Shown here: in pieces, positions 37,527 through 45,935 of the stretch
Layout of the letters: each line of letters begins with the position of its first letter
How positions within the stretch are numbered: the first letter of the stretch is position 1
Source: Agrobacterium vitis
Lineage (GTDB): Bacteria; Pseudomonadota; Alphaproteobacteria; Rhizobiales; Rhizobiaceae
Assembly: GCF_037039395.1 (NCBI RefSeq)
Contig: NZ_CP146242.1
Span: 558,001 to 622,000 of the forward strand
Length of the DNA: 64,000 nt
Reading direction: 5' to 3'
Program-made: the position numbers and the translations under genes
The notes under the pieces: generated by a model
Told to the model about the DNA's origin: nothing
What the model saw: the letters and a program-made list of their open reading frames with translations, nothing else
Database searches by the model: none

Positions 37527-37594
37527 TCACCTTTGTCACTTGCCTCAAGGCGCAGCGGCATCACCGCTGCGCCTTTGCTTTATGGTGCCACGCC

Positions 37595-38092
37595 TTATGC
37601 CACCCTGGCCCAACGCTCGTGATCGCGCCATTCTCCGCCGATTTTCAGATAGCGCCTGGAAAAACCTTCCTTCTCAAAGCCGCACCGCGCGACAAGCGCA
37701 AGCGAGCGCAGGTTTTCCGGCTGGATATTGGCCTCGATCCGGTTCAGGCCCACCTCCGTGAAGGCATGGGCGATGACCGCGTTCAGCGCTTCCGTCATCA
37801 ATCCGCGCCCGCCAAAGGCCGCCATGCCGTAATAGCCGAGATAGCAGCTTCTGAAATTGCCCAGCACGATCTGACTCAAGGTAAAGACCCCGACCACACC
37901 GTGGCTGTCTGACTCTCGGGCAATCAGGCCGATCATCGCGCTGCTCACCGTCTGGCTCAGATAGGCCTCAAAACCATCGATATCGGTGAAGGGTGCCGCC
38001 CAGGGCGCATGGTAATCGCGGCTGGCCAGATTGGCGGCCACCAGGTCCGGGCCGTCAGCGCGGCAGATGCGGGAAAGTGTGATCGTTGACAT
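37595..38092 (-). CDS. GNAT acetyltransferase, RimJ/RimL type
   Basis: 165 aa from the ATG at 38092 (GGAGCG upstream). RimJ-like motif set: NFRSCYLGYYGMAAFGGRGLMTEALNAVI in two blocks, AFTEVGLNRIEANIQPENLRS and ARCGFEKEGFSRRYLKIGGEWRDHERWA. Acetylates protein N-termini or small amines by family; target unknown. Divergent from the phosphoesterase gene. Confidence 0.9.
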   Translation of the reverse strand: MSTITLSRICRADGPDLVAANLASRDYHAPWAAPFTDIDGFEAYLSQTVSSAMIGLIARESDSHGVVGVFTLSQIVLGNFRSCYLGYYGMAAFGGRGLMTEALNAVIAHAFTEVGLNRIEANIQPENLRSLALVARCGFEKEGFSRRYLKIGGEWRDHERWARVA

Positions 38093-38222
38093 AAGAGCGC
38101 TCCGATGAAAGGCGCCGATGTATGCGCCCGTCATCCACAGCGCAAGCCTGTCGCCGTCATGCGGCTGTTACAGCCGGGGCATAATGCGGCGATACATGAA
38201 ACCGACCGCGATGCGCACCCCC

Positions 38223-39086
38223 ATGCCTCAACTCCGTCTCGGGCTGATCGCCGATCCGCAATATGCCGATCTGCCGCCCAATCTGGCCGCCAACCGTTAT
38301 TATGCCTTGAGCCTCGCCAAGATGCAGGCGGCCATCGACGTGTTCAACGCACAGGCGCTGGATGCCGTGCTGCTGCTGGGCGACCTGATCGACCGGGATT
38401 TCCGCAATTTCGCCCCGGCCCTGAAAGTGCTGGAAGGTCTGCGCCACCCGCTGATCGCCCTGCCCGGCAATCACGATTTCGCGGTCTCTGATGCTCAAAA
38501 ATCGATGGTGCGCGATGCGCTGGGCATGCCTTCCCCTTACTTCGACCGGGTGATCAACGGTATCAGGCTGATCTTCACCGATGGCTGTGAAATCTCCACC
38601 TTCTCCGTGGCGCGCGACGATCCCGCCAGGGAAGTGGCGGTGCGCCAGCTTCTGGCGCTGAAGGCAAAGGGCGCGGCCAATGCGCAGGACTGGAACGCCG
38701 CCATCAGCCAGCCGCAGCTCGACTGGTTGGAAAGCCACCTGACGCTAGCGCATGCCGCAGGGGAAAAGGCCATCGTCTTCGGCCATTATCCGCTCCATCC
38801 CTTCACCGACCACGCCCTTTGGAATGCGCAACAGGTGGCCGACGTGATCGCCGCCGCGCCTGCCGCCATCGCCTATATCAATGGACACGATCATCGCGGT
38901 GGTTATGGGATGTTGGGCGATACCCATTTTATCACCCTGAAAGGCATGGTGGATGGCGAGGAAGACACTGCCTTCTCCATTCTGACGGTCGATGCGGATA
39001 CAATCGGCCTTCAGGGCTTCGGTCGTGAGACTGATCGGGTCTTGCCGCTCGGCTTTGCCGAGGCGCGAAAAGCTTCCATAATATAA
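38223..39086 (+). CDS. Calcineurin-like metallophosphoesterase
   Basis: About 287 aa if started at MPQLRLGLIADPQYAD (38223; in-frame ATG at 38211 is the alternative). Motifs in order: IADPQYAD (D-x-H variant with Gln-Tyr), LLLGDLIDRD, LPGNHDF, VFGHYPLHP and INGHDHRGG. Resembles the Mn-dependent ADP-ribose/CDP-alcohol pyrophosphatase group. No signal peptide. Last residues RKASII are followed by an AT-rich gap. Confidence 0.9.
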   Translation: MPQLRLGLIADPQYADLPPNLAANRYYALSLAKMQAAIDVFNAQALDAVLLLGDLIDRDFRNFAPALKVLEGLRHPLIALPGNHDFAVSDAQKSMVRDALGMPSPYFDRVINGIRLIFTDGCEISTFSVARDDPAREVAVRQLLALKAKGAANAQDWNAAISQPQLDWLESHLTLAHAAGEKAIVFGHYPLHPFTDHALWNAQQVADVIAAAPAAIAYINGHDHRGGYGMLGDTHFITLKGMVDGEEDTAFSILTVDADTIGLQGFGRETDRVLPLGFAEARKASII

Positions 39087-39239
39087 TTGCTATATCAACA
39101 ACTTGCCCATCACCGGCATCACTTGCTTGTGACTTTATTTGTGTTTTGATTTACCGTCATGATGAGGTCATCGAAAAAGAGAACGATGACACACAAACTG
39201 AGACGCGCCGCGAATTCGGCCATCAACAGGAGAACGACG

Positions 39240-39707
39240 ATGACACGAGGGTTTGGCATGAAGAAGCTTGCAACCATGGCCGCCATTGGTCTCTGTCTTG
39301 GCGCCGGCCTCAGCAGCGCGGTCAGCGCCGCTGATGAGCCGCAGGTGGTACGCGCCGGAATGATGAAGAAAGTCGGCGGTGCCATGGGCCAGCTGGCCGC
39401 TATCGCCAAGGGCGAAAAGCCCTATGACGCCGCCGTGGTCAAGGCTTCGCTGACCACGATGGAAGAGGTTGCCAAGGCCTTCCCGGAACAGTTCCCCAAG
39501 GGCTCCGAGACCGGCTTCAACACCGAGGCCAGCCCGAAGATCTGGGAAGACCCGGCCACGTTCAAGACCAAGGCCAAGGCGCTTGAAACCGCCGCCGCCA
39601 CGCAGCTCGCCACCCTGCCCGCCGATCAGGCCGGAGTTGGCGCGGCAATGAAGAGCATTGGCGGCACCTGTGGCGATTGCCACCAGACGTTCAGGCTGAA
39701 GAAATAA
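39240..39707 (+). CDS. Cytochrome c' (exported)
   Basis: 155 aa. The start at 39240 follows AGGAGAACGACG. Signal peptide MKKLATMAAIGLCLGAGLSSA. Four-helix-bundle class-II cytochrome with the haem motif CGDCH at the C-terminus (GGTCGDCHQTFRLKK), the family's typical position. Known to bind NO and protect against it. Immediately upstream of a diheme cytochrome, so the two probably work in the same periplasmic chain. Confidence 0.94.
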   Translation: MTRGFGMKKLATMAAIGLCLGAGLSSAVSAADEPQVVRAGMMKKVGGAMGQLAAIAKGEKPYDAAVVKASLTTMEEVAKAFPEQFPKGSETGFNTEASPKIWEDPATFKTKAKALETAAATQLATLPADQAGVGAAMKSIGGTCGDCHQTFRLKK

Positions 39708-39724
39708 TTTCACCCCATGAAGAG

Positions 39725-39748
39725 ACCCGTCCGGGCAACCGGGCGGGT
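39725..39748 (+). terminator. Hairpin between cytochrome genes
   Basis: ACCCGTCCGG-GCAA-CCGGGCGGGT with one G:U pair, 17 nt after the cytochrome c' stop. Followed by TT and a weak AT-rich tail. It could attenuate transcription into the next cytochrome gene. Confidence 0.6.
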
Positions 39749-39770
39749 TTGATATATAAAGAAATTGGGG

Positions 39771-40691
39771 ATGAGCATGGCTGGAACGGCAAAATTCGGC
39801 ATCGCGGCAGCGCTCGTCGCAGGCGTGGCATTGGTCGGCGCCTATGTGTTTGCCGTGGCACCGCACCGCCAGCCCGCCACCGTCTGGGCCGCGACCACGG
39901 CACCCGACCTTACCAATGGCAAGCGGATGTTTTTTGCCGGTGGCTGTTCCAGCTGCCATGCGGCACCCGGTGCGAGTGGCGATGCGCGCCTGCTGTTGAC
40001 CGGCGGCGTGGCGCTGAAAACCCAGTTCGGCACGTTTCATGTTCCCAATATTTCGCCGGACCCCAAGGCCGGGATCGGTCAATGGACGCTGGCCGAATTC
40101 GGCGATGCCGTCACCCGTGGGATCGGTCCTTCCGGCGAAAACCTGTATCCGGCCTTTCCCTATACATCCTATGCGCGGATGAAGCCGCAGGATGTGGCCG
40201 ATCTCTATGGCTATCTGAAAACCCTGCCCGTCAGCAGCAATGTCGCGCCGCCGCATGAGCTTGGCTTTCCCTTCAATCAGCGTCTTGCGCTGACCGGCTG
40301 GAAACTGCTGTTTCTAAACGATAAACCGCGCGTCACCCTGGCCTCTGCGGATGCGCAGGTCCAGCGCGGCCAATATCTGGTCGAAGGCCCCGGCCATTGC
40401 GGCGAATGTCACACACCTCGCAACGTGATCGGCGGACTGAAGGTGGATCAATGGCTGGCCGGTGGGCCAAACCCCGAAGGCGAAGGCCGCATCCCCGATA
40501 TCACCCCCGGCTCCGACAGCATGGGTAAATGGTCAAAAGACGAGATCGCCAGCTATCTGGAAACCGGATTCACCCCCGATTTCGACAGTGTCGGCGGCTC
40601 GATGGTCGAAGTTCAGAAAAACCTGGCCGAACTGCCAGCCGAAGACCGCGCAGCAATTGCCGCCTATCTCAAGGCCATTGCGGCGAAGTGA
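39771..40691 (+). CDS. Membrane-anchored diheme cytochrome c
   Basis: 306 aa. An N-terminal membrane anchor (FGIAAALVAGVALVGAYVFAV) and two class-I haem domains, CSSCH (about residue 62) and CGECH (about 208). A methionine-bearing segment (DSMGKWSKDEIASYLETGF) follows the second, and a similar segment after the first (YTSYARMKPQDVADLYGYLK). Resembles the cytochrome subunits of alcohol/aldehyde or gluconate dehydrogenases, but no catalytic subunit is near. 63 nt after the cytochrome c' stop. Confidence 0.93.
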   Translation: MSMAGTAKFGIAAALVAGVALVGAYVFAVAPHRQPATVWAATTAPDLTNGKRMFFAGGCSSCHAAPGASGDARLLLTGGVALKTQFGTFHVPNISPDPKAGIGQWTLAEFGDAVTRGIGPSGENLYPAFPYTSYARMKPQDVADLYGYLKTLPVSSNVAPPHELGFPFNQRLALTGWKLLFLNDKPRVTLASADAQVQRGQYLVEGPGHCGECHTPRNVIGGLKVDQWLAGGPNPEGEGRIPDITPGSDSMGKWSKDEIASYLETGFTPDFDSVGGSMVEVQKNLAELPAEDRAAIAAYLKAIAAK

Positions 40692-40747
40692 GATGGGTTT
40701 CTTGACCGGCACGCAGACGCCTGCCGTCCAAAGCTGGGAAGCCAAGC

Positions 40748-41020
40748 TCAATGCTGCGAAACCGGGTTTCTCGACCATTCCTGCAATGTGGTCCTGATCA
40801 GCAGCAGTGCCGCATGGCGGGCCTGATCGCGCTCGGGCGGATCGACGATACCGGCAAGCCGCGCCTCAAATGTCCTCACGGTTTCGCGCACCCAGCGATG
40901 CAGAGCGGGGTCGGAATGCCGATCGAGCAGGCTGCGGATAGCGCTTTCTATCCGCCGGTTTTCCATGGCGAGTGTCTGGACCCTTGTCTGGTCCGTCGTC
41001 TTGAGCATTGCCGAAGTCAT
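40748..41020 (-). CDS. Small helical protein of unknown function
   Basis: 90 aa from the ATG at 41020 (a TTG at 41047 would add nine residues). No recognised family. Predicted all-helical, basic/acidic mix: QTRVQTLAMENRRIESAIRSLLDRHSDPALHRWVRET (in parts), then ARHAALLLIRTTLQEW. No signal peptide. Codon pattern is in keeping with coding. No operon partner. Confidence 0.6.
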   Translation of the reverse strand: MTSAMLKTTDQTRVQTLAMENRRIESAIRSLLDRHSDPALHRWVRETVRTFEARLAGIVDPPERDQARHAALLLIRTTLQEWSRNPVSQH

Positions 41021-41120
41021 TGATATCGTCACTTTCACCTTCTTCAAGAAGGTCTAATGTAATGAGCCGGGCTTGCCTCAGGCATGCCCTTTTCGGCCTA
41101 TGAATGTCGGGTAGCGGCTG

Positions 41121-41609
41121 TCAGGCCAGCGCCTGAATGTAGCGCATGCCGGTCACAGGCCGGGCGGAGAAATCCATCTGCTCGTAGAAGCGATGGGCGG
41201 CGAAATTGCCGGTGGCGGCGGACACTGAAAGGTAATCGCAGCCGGACTGGCGCGCCACGTCACGGGCACGGGCAATCAGATGCTGGCCAATGCCATTGCC
41301 CCGCTGACCGTCACGCACATAGAGATGCAGCAGCTCCATGCCGCGCTTGCCTTCATGAGCCCTGTAAAGCGGCATCAGAATGGCGTAGCCGATCAACTGT
41401 TCACCACCATCGGCCACAAGTGCTGTGATCCACGGCATGGGGCCGAACAGGTCGCGTTTCAGCGTTTGCGGGGTCATATCCGAGGCATCACCGTGATGGG
41501 CGGCCAGCGCCGCAATCATCTCGTTCAACTCCGGCAGATCGCCGGGCTGGGCATTGCGAATGCTGACCATCGTTGGTCTTGGCAGGGTAATGTCGCTATC
41601 TTCAGTCAT
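41121..41609 (-). CDS. GNAT acetyltransferase, diamine/arylalkylamine type
   Basis: 162 aa. IRNAQPGDLPELNEMIAALAAHH at the start, LLHLYVRDGQRGNGIGQHLIARARDVA holding R-G-N-G-I-G, then NFAAHRFYEQMDFSARPVTGM. Resembles diamine N-acetyltransferase-like members. Start could also be the internal ATG at MVSIRNAQ. Single gene. Confidence 0.87.
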   Translation of the reverse strand: MTEDSDITLPRPTMVSIRNAQPGDLPELNEMIAALAAHHGDASDMTPQTLKRDLFGPMPWITALVADGGEQLIGYAILMPLYRAHEGKRGMELLHLYVRDGQRGNGIGQHLIARARDVARQSGCDYLSVSAATGNFAAHRFYEQMDFSARPVTGMRYIQALA

Positions 41610-41781
41610 GGCTGCTTCCCTCTTGAAATACCGCCGTCAGGGAAGCTCGTTCAAACAACAAGGCCGCCTGACGGCGGCCTGTTGACACAATGATCTGTCA
41701 GGCCGCCGGCTACCGGTAGGCCCAAAAATACGTGCAGGAAATGGTTGTGCGCATGTCGATCATGATTGATAGATGCGCCCG

Positions 41782-41799
41782 CTTGACGGAAATGTCAAG
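41782..41799. promoter_or_regulatory. Palindrome upstream of ATPase/DUF4276 operon
   Basis: CTTGAC-N6-GTCAAG with perfect 6-bp arms, 178 nt before the ATPase start and 173 nt from the acetyltransferase start. A possible operator for either. The remainder of this 370-nt intergenic region is AT-rich and otherwise featureless. Confidence 0.4.
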
Positions 41800-41976
41800 T
41801 TCATGAGGAAATGTTAAAAGCGCTCATCTTGTGGCTATTAGAATTGACCCTCTGCGTCGTATTCTGCATATGAAAGAGGCATGCACTGTCGATTTGGCTT
41901 TGCCTGCGTCTATTTACCGAAAAATGCCTTTGTTAAAGCGCATCAGAAGTACAAACCCGGATAGAAGGCACAAGAC

Positions 41977-43077
41977 ATGATTAAGCAGCTTAGCGGCTCC
42001 GATCAGATCTCACGCCTTGTTCTGCGTGGATACAAGTCCATTTCAGAATGCGATATCCCTATGGGTCGGCTCAATGTGCTGATCGGCGCCAACGGCGCAG
42101 GCAAATCCAATTTTGTCGGTTTTTTTCGGCTGATAAATCGGATTCTCGATGAACAATTGCAAACCACTGTCGGTGTCGCTGGCGGACCAGATGCCATATT
42201 GCACTTCGGTCGAAAAAAAACTGCGGACCTTCAGGCTGAACTCTATTTTGGCAACAACGGCTATCGCTTTACATTGCAGCCTACCCAGGACAACAGAATG
42301 ATGTTCCTTCGAGAGGCCCTTTGGTGGAATATGAAAGGTGAACATCGCCCCGCGTCTGGCCATTTCGAAACAGTCTACAAGGAGCGCAAAACTTTCGGAA
42401 CCATATGGGAATATGTTGTTCCCGCTATGCGCAGCTGGCGTGTTTACCACTTTCACGACACCAGTAGCAGTGCCGTCGTCAAACAAATTCACAATATCAA
42501 TGACAATGAATTTTTGCGTGATGACGGACGTAACCTCGCTGCCTTCCTACTACGGCTGAAAAATCATCATCCTGAAAACTACAGTCGGATCGTTAAAGTT
42601 ATACGGCTCGTCGCGCCATTTTTTGGCGATTTTCACCTCCGCCCCACGGTAAGAAACAGTGAGCGAATTCAATTGGAGTGGACCGAAAAAGGTCAAGATG
42701 AGCCATTCCCTGCCAGTGCACTCTCCGATGGCACGCTTCGCTTCATTTGCCTTGCTACAGTCCTTATGCAGCCTGACGATTTTATGCCCGCCGCCATTCT
42801 GATCGATGAGCCTGAATTGGGCTTACATCCTTTTGCAATTACTGTGCTCGGCGGGCTTATGAAGTCAGCCTCTCAGGAACATCAGTTGATCATCTCAACG
42901 CAATCGGTTGAACTGGTCAATGAATTTGATGCCGAAGACCTCATTGTCGTTGATAAGCGCGGCGGCTCATCCACCTTCACCCGCCCAGAGACCAAAGAAC
43001 TCTCCGCATGGCTGGAGGATTACAGTCTGGGTGATTTGTGGAAGAAGAATATTCTGGGTGGGAGACCGGGACGATGA
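41977..43077 (+). CDS. AAA ATPase (ABC/RecF-like, AAA_21 type)
   Basis: 366 aa. Begins SRLVLRGYKSISECDIPMGRLNVLIGANGAGKSN (in part), with Walker A GANGAGKS at 37-44. The ABC-type signature LSDGTLRF is at about 248 and Walker B AAILIDEPELGLHP at about 272. A switch histidine region follows: HQLIISTQSVELVNEFDAEDLIVVD in two blocks. This is the OLD/RecF-like group without a fused TOPRIM domain; the next gene supplies one. The ATGA overlap with that gene implies coupled translation. Related ATPase-plus-TOPRIM pairs (OLD, PARIS, RloA-like) defend against phages. Lower GC than flanks. Confidence 0.88.
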   Translation: MIKQLSGSDQISRLVLRGYKSISECDIPMGRLNVLIGANGAGKSNFVGFFRLINRILDEQLQTTVGVAGGPDAILHFGRKKTADLQAELYFGNNGYRFTLQPTQDNRMMFLREALWWNMKGEHRPASGHFETVYKERKTFGTIWEYVVPAMRSWRVYHFHDTSSSAVVKQIHNINDNEFLRDDGRNLAAFLLRLKNHHPENYSRIVKVIRLVAPFFGDFHLRPTVRNSERIQLEWTEKGQDEPFPASALSDGTLRFICLATVLMQPDDFMPAAILIDEPELGLHPFAITVLGGLMKSASQEHQLIISTQSVELVNEFDAEDLIVVDKRGGSSTFTRPETKELSAWLEDYSLGDLWKKNILGGRPGR

Positions 43078-43724
43078 CCCGCGTCTATGTGCTGGTGGAA
43101 GGCCAGACAGAAGAAGCCTTTATCAACGAATTGATGCTTGAGCATTATGCTCACCAGCAACTGTATCTTTACCCCGTCATCGTGACCACAAGCCCTGGGC
43201 ATAGAGGGGGTGTGGTCAGCTATGCCAAAGTGAGGCCGCAGATTGAAAGGCTGTGCAAGCAACACCCGACAGCCTGGGTGACAACGATGTTTGACCTTTA
43301 CGCCCTCCCCGCTGATTTTCCGGGCAAGAGCAATGGTAAATATCCGGCTTTTCCAAGTGGCAGGGACAAGGCTGAATTTCTGGAGATGGCCCTTTCCAAG
43401 GATATTGCGCAGGCAAATTATATTCCGAACCTGCTCGTTCATGAATTCGAGGCGCTGTTATTCAGCAGCGTCAGCGCCTTTGAAGAATGGACCGACAATG
43501 ATGATGTGTTGAAGCCGTTGCGGACAATAAGTGCAATAACCGCGCCCGAGGATATTAATGACAGCCCTGCCACGGCACCCTCGAAGCGCATTCTGGCAGC
43601 CATGACCGATTATCAAAAAACCGTCCATGGTCCTCTGATTGCCTGCGCGATTGGTCTCGACGCTATTCGCGCTGCATGCCCCCATTTCGATGCGTGGCTG
43701 AACAAGATCGAAGACTTGAGCTGA
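43074..43724 (+). CDS. DUF4276 protein, TOPRIM-like nuclease candidate
   Basis: 216 aa. Starts MTRVYVLVEGQTEEAFINEL, where the strand followed by VEGQTE (Glu9) is the TOPRIM-like hallmark of DUF4276. MFDLYALPADFPG (about 72-84) supplies the second acidic motif, and LVHEFEALLFS (about 121-131) the third. Ends ACPHFDAWLNKIEDL. Partner of the upstream ATPase, with which it overlaps by 4 nt. Nuclease activity is inferred, not shown. Confidence 0.87.
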   Translation: MTRVYVLVEGQTEEAFINELMLEHYAHQQLYLYPVIVTTSPGHRGGVVSYAKVRPQIERLCKQHPTAWVTTMFDLYALPADFPGKSNGKYPAFPSGRDKAEFLEMALSKDIAQANYIPNLLVHEFEALLFSSVSAFEEWTDNDDVLKPLRTISAITAPEDINDSPATAPSKRILAAMTDYQKTVHGPLIACAIGLDAIRAACPHFDAWLNKIEDLS

Positions 43725-43725
43725 T

Positions 43726-44544
43726 TCACCGCACCGCGCAAATCGCATACCTGTGCTGGGTTGCCCGTTCCAGACCTTTCAAAAACCCGAAATTGGCGCG
43801 TTGCGCCCGGTTGATGGCGCGCAGGTCTGTATCAACCGTTACGGAGGAAAAACCTGCCTGTTTCAGCAGGGCCACCACGGCGTCAGCCCTGGCGCCTTGG
43901 GAAAAGTAGACCCGTGAGAGAATGCTCCTGTGGGTTTCCACCAGGGACGATGCCGGGCCGTGATGGGCAAGCGACTTGCCGATGCCAAGGCGTGTTGCCA
44001 GCCTGGCCAGCAGACCGGTAAGTTTGGCGAGCGGGCTGGGATTGACGAAATCGCCATCGACGATCAGCAGCTTGCCGCCGGGTTTCAGCACGCGGTGCCA
44101 TTCCCTGAAGGCTGCGAGCGGGTCGACCAGCGTCCACACCAGATGACGGTTGGTGATGGCGTCGTAGCTTGCCTCCGCCTCCATGGTGTTTTCGGCATCG
44201 CCGATCAGGAAACGGATATTGCGGCCACGCGATTTGGCTTTGGCGCGGGCGCGTTCCAGCATTGGTTCAGCCCAGTCCATGCCGGTGACCGAAAACCCGA
44301 GATCATCCAGCAGATGCGAGACGACACCGGTGCCCGACGCCAGATCCAGCACCTTGCGACCCTCGCCAGCGCCGACGTTGCCCACCCCTAGATGCTTACG
44401 GATCAGCGCATGCCAGGCGGCGCGCTCGTCTTCTGAAAAGATCTCGTGGCCCGGCTGGCTGTCAAAGGTTTCGGCGCGGGCCGACCAATAGGCCTTGATC
44501 TCATCTTTCAGGTGGTAATTCTGTTGCATTGCCGTCTGCGTCAT
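43726..44544 (-). CDS. SAM-dependent methyltransferase, class I
   Basis: 272 aa from the ATG at 44544; the upstream frame extension is improbable. Motif I VLDLASGTGVVSHLLDDLG, GMDWAEPMLERARAKAKSR, ITNRHLVWTLVDPLAAFREW and post-I VLKPGGKLLIVDGD. UbiE/COQ5-like fold. Sits divergent from an iron-uptake operon and shares its promoter region with the TGA-N9-TCA element, so it may be iron-regulated and could act on a siderophore. That role is inference. Convergent with the DUF4276 gene (1-nt gap). Confidence 0.85.
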   Translation of the reverse strand: MTQTAMQQNYHLKDEIKAYWSARAETFDSQPGHEIFSEDERAAWHALIRKHLGVGNVGAGEGRKVLDLASGTGVVSHLLDDLGFSVTGMDWAEPMLERARAKAKSRGRNIRFLIGDAENTMEAEASYDAITNRHLVWTLVDPLAAFREWHRVLKPGGKLLIVDGDFVNPSPLAKLTGLLARLATRLGIGKSLAHHGPASSLVETHRSILSRVYFSQGARADAVVALLKQAGFSSVTVDTDLRAINRAQRANFGFLKGLERATQHRYAICAVR

Positions 44545-44593
44545 GCCCGCGAAACCCCTAAAAATCTTTGGAATTCTTCTAAAAGATATTTCT

Positions 44594-44608
44594 TGACTGT
44601 TAAAGTCA
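44594..44608. promoter_or_regulatory. Iron-responsive operator (RirA-type IRO)
   Basis: TGACTGTTAAAGTCA fits TGA-N9-TCA, the IRO sequence of RirA in Rhizobium/Agrobacterium, and is also an inverted repeat (TGACT-N5-AGTCA). It lies 50 nt upstream of the methyltransferase start and 126 nt before the binding-protein start, so it could control both. Confidence 0.7.
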
Positions 44609-44733
44609 TAAAAACATAAATCCACGGCGAAACACTGTGCAGGTCGCGAAAGCGGGGACCGGTGGGGACGCCATCCCGCAATCGGACTTGTACATAACAC
44701 TTGCGAAACAGCATATTATATTTGGAGGCAAAC

Positions 44734-45873
44734 GTGTTCAACGTTCATGGGGTGGCTTGCGCCGCAGCACTTTCGCTTGCGCTTTTTTCAAGCGTGGCAA
44801 ACGCCAGCGATCTGGTGAAGATCAAGGACATTACCGGTCGTGAGGTCGAGGTCAGCGTGCCGGTGGAGCGGGTCATCCTGGGAGAAGGCCGCCAGATCTA
44901 TTTCACTGCCGCCCTCGACACGGAAACACCATTCAAGCGCATCGTTGGCTGGCGCGACGATTTCCAGAAGGCCGATCTGGACGGATACAATGCCTATCTG
45001 GAAAAATTCCCGGAAATGGCAAAAATCCCGACCTTTGGCGGCATGAAGGACGGCACATTCGATATCGAACAGGCCGTGACGCTGAAGCCTGACGTGATCA
45101 TCATGAATATCGACGCCAAATCGGCGACGGAAGAAAGCGGCTATATCGAAAAGCTCGCCAAGGTCGGCATTCCGCTTGTCTATGTCGACTTCCGCGAAAA
45201 GGCCATGGAAAACACCGATCCGTCGATGCGGCTGATCGGCAAGCTCTACGGCAAGGAAAAGCGCGCCGAAGAGTTCGTTGAGTTCCACGATACGCAGATC
45301 AAGCGCGTCACCGAAACGCTGGCCAAGGCCAAAGACCTGAAAAAGCCTGTCGTATTCATGGAACGGGCCGGTGGCTATAGCGACGATTGCTGCATGTCGT
45401 TCGGCAACGAGAATTTCGGCAAGATGGTCGAGCTGGCCGGTGGCGTCAACATGGCCGGAAAGATCATTCCTGGCACGTTTGGCACCGTCAATCCCGAGCA
45501 GATCATCGCCTCCAACCCCGATCAGGTGATCGTCACGGGCGCCAATTGGGAACTGTATGTTCCCGGCGGCAAATGGGTGGGCGTCGGCCCGGGCGCTGAC
45601 AAGGCTTTGGCGACCAAGAAGCTGGCTGACCTGATGAAACGCCCCGCCTTTACCGATATCAAGGCGGTGAAGGATGGCAATGTCCATGCCATCTGGCATC
45701 AGTTCTACAACAATCCCTATCAGTTCGTCGCCGTGCAGCAGATCGCCAAATGGCTGCATCCCGAGCTGTTTAAAGATCTGGACCCGGAAGCGACTTTCAA
45801 GGAATTGCATGAGCGCTTCCTGCCGGTTGCCTACCGTTCCGGCTATTTCGTCTCACTGAATACGGGGCTCTAA
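44734..45873 (+). CDS. Iron/siderophore ABC transporter binding protein 1
   Basis: 379 aa from a GTG at 44734, with GGAGG 5 nt ahead. Signal peptide (ACAAALSLALFSSVANA). Periplasmic FhuD/BtuF-type fold (PF01497): IKDITGREVEVSVPVERVILGEG, AVTLKPDVIIMNIDAK, NPEQIIASNPDQVIVTGANW. A vicinal cysteine pair at about 219-220 (YSDDCCMSFGNENFG) recurs in the next gene. Delivers a ferric chelate to the FecCD-type permease downstream. First gene of the operon. Confidence 0.93.
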   Translation: MFNVHGVACAAALSLALFSSVANASDLVKIKDITGREVEVSVPVERVILGEGRQIYFTAALDTETPFKRIVGWRDDFQKADLDGYNAYLEKFPEMAKIPTFGGMKDGTFDIEQAVTLKPDVIIMNIDAKSATEESGYIEKLAKVGIPLVYVDFREKAMENTDPSMRLIGKLYGKEKRAEEFVEFHDTQIKRVTETLAKAKDLKKPVVFMERAGGYSDDCCMSFGNENFGKMVELAGGVNMAGKIIPGTFGTVNPEQIIASNPDQVIVTGANWELYVPGGKWVGVGPGADKALATKKLADLMKRPAFTDIKAVKDGNVHAIWHQFYNNPYQFVAVQQIAKWLHPELFKDLDPEATFKELHERFLPVAYRSGYFVSLNTGL

Positions 45874-45886
45874 TACTTTCAAAGGC

Positions 45887-45914
45887 TTCCGGCGGCTGAA
45901 ACTTGCCGCCGGAA
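45887..45914 (+). promoter_or_regulatory. Intercistronic hairpin
   Basis: TTCCGGCGGC, an 8-nt loop, GCCGCCGGAA: a perfect 10-bp stem in the 62-nt gap between the two binding-protein genes, 13 nt after the first stop. No U-run, so more likely a 3'-end stabiliser that sets relative expression than a terminator. Confidence 0.6.
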
Positions 45915-45935
45915 TTTATATCAAGAGGTTTGTTG

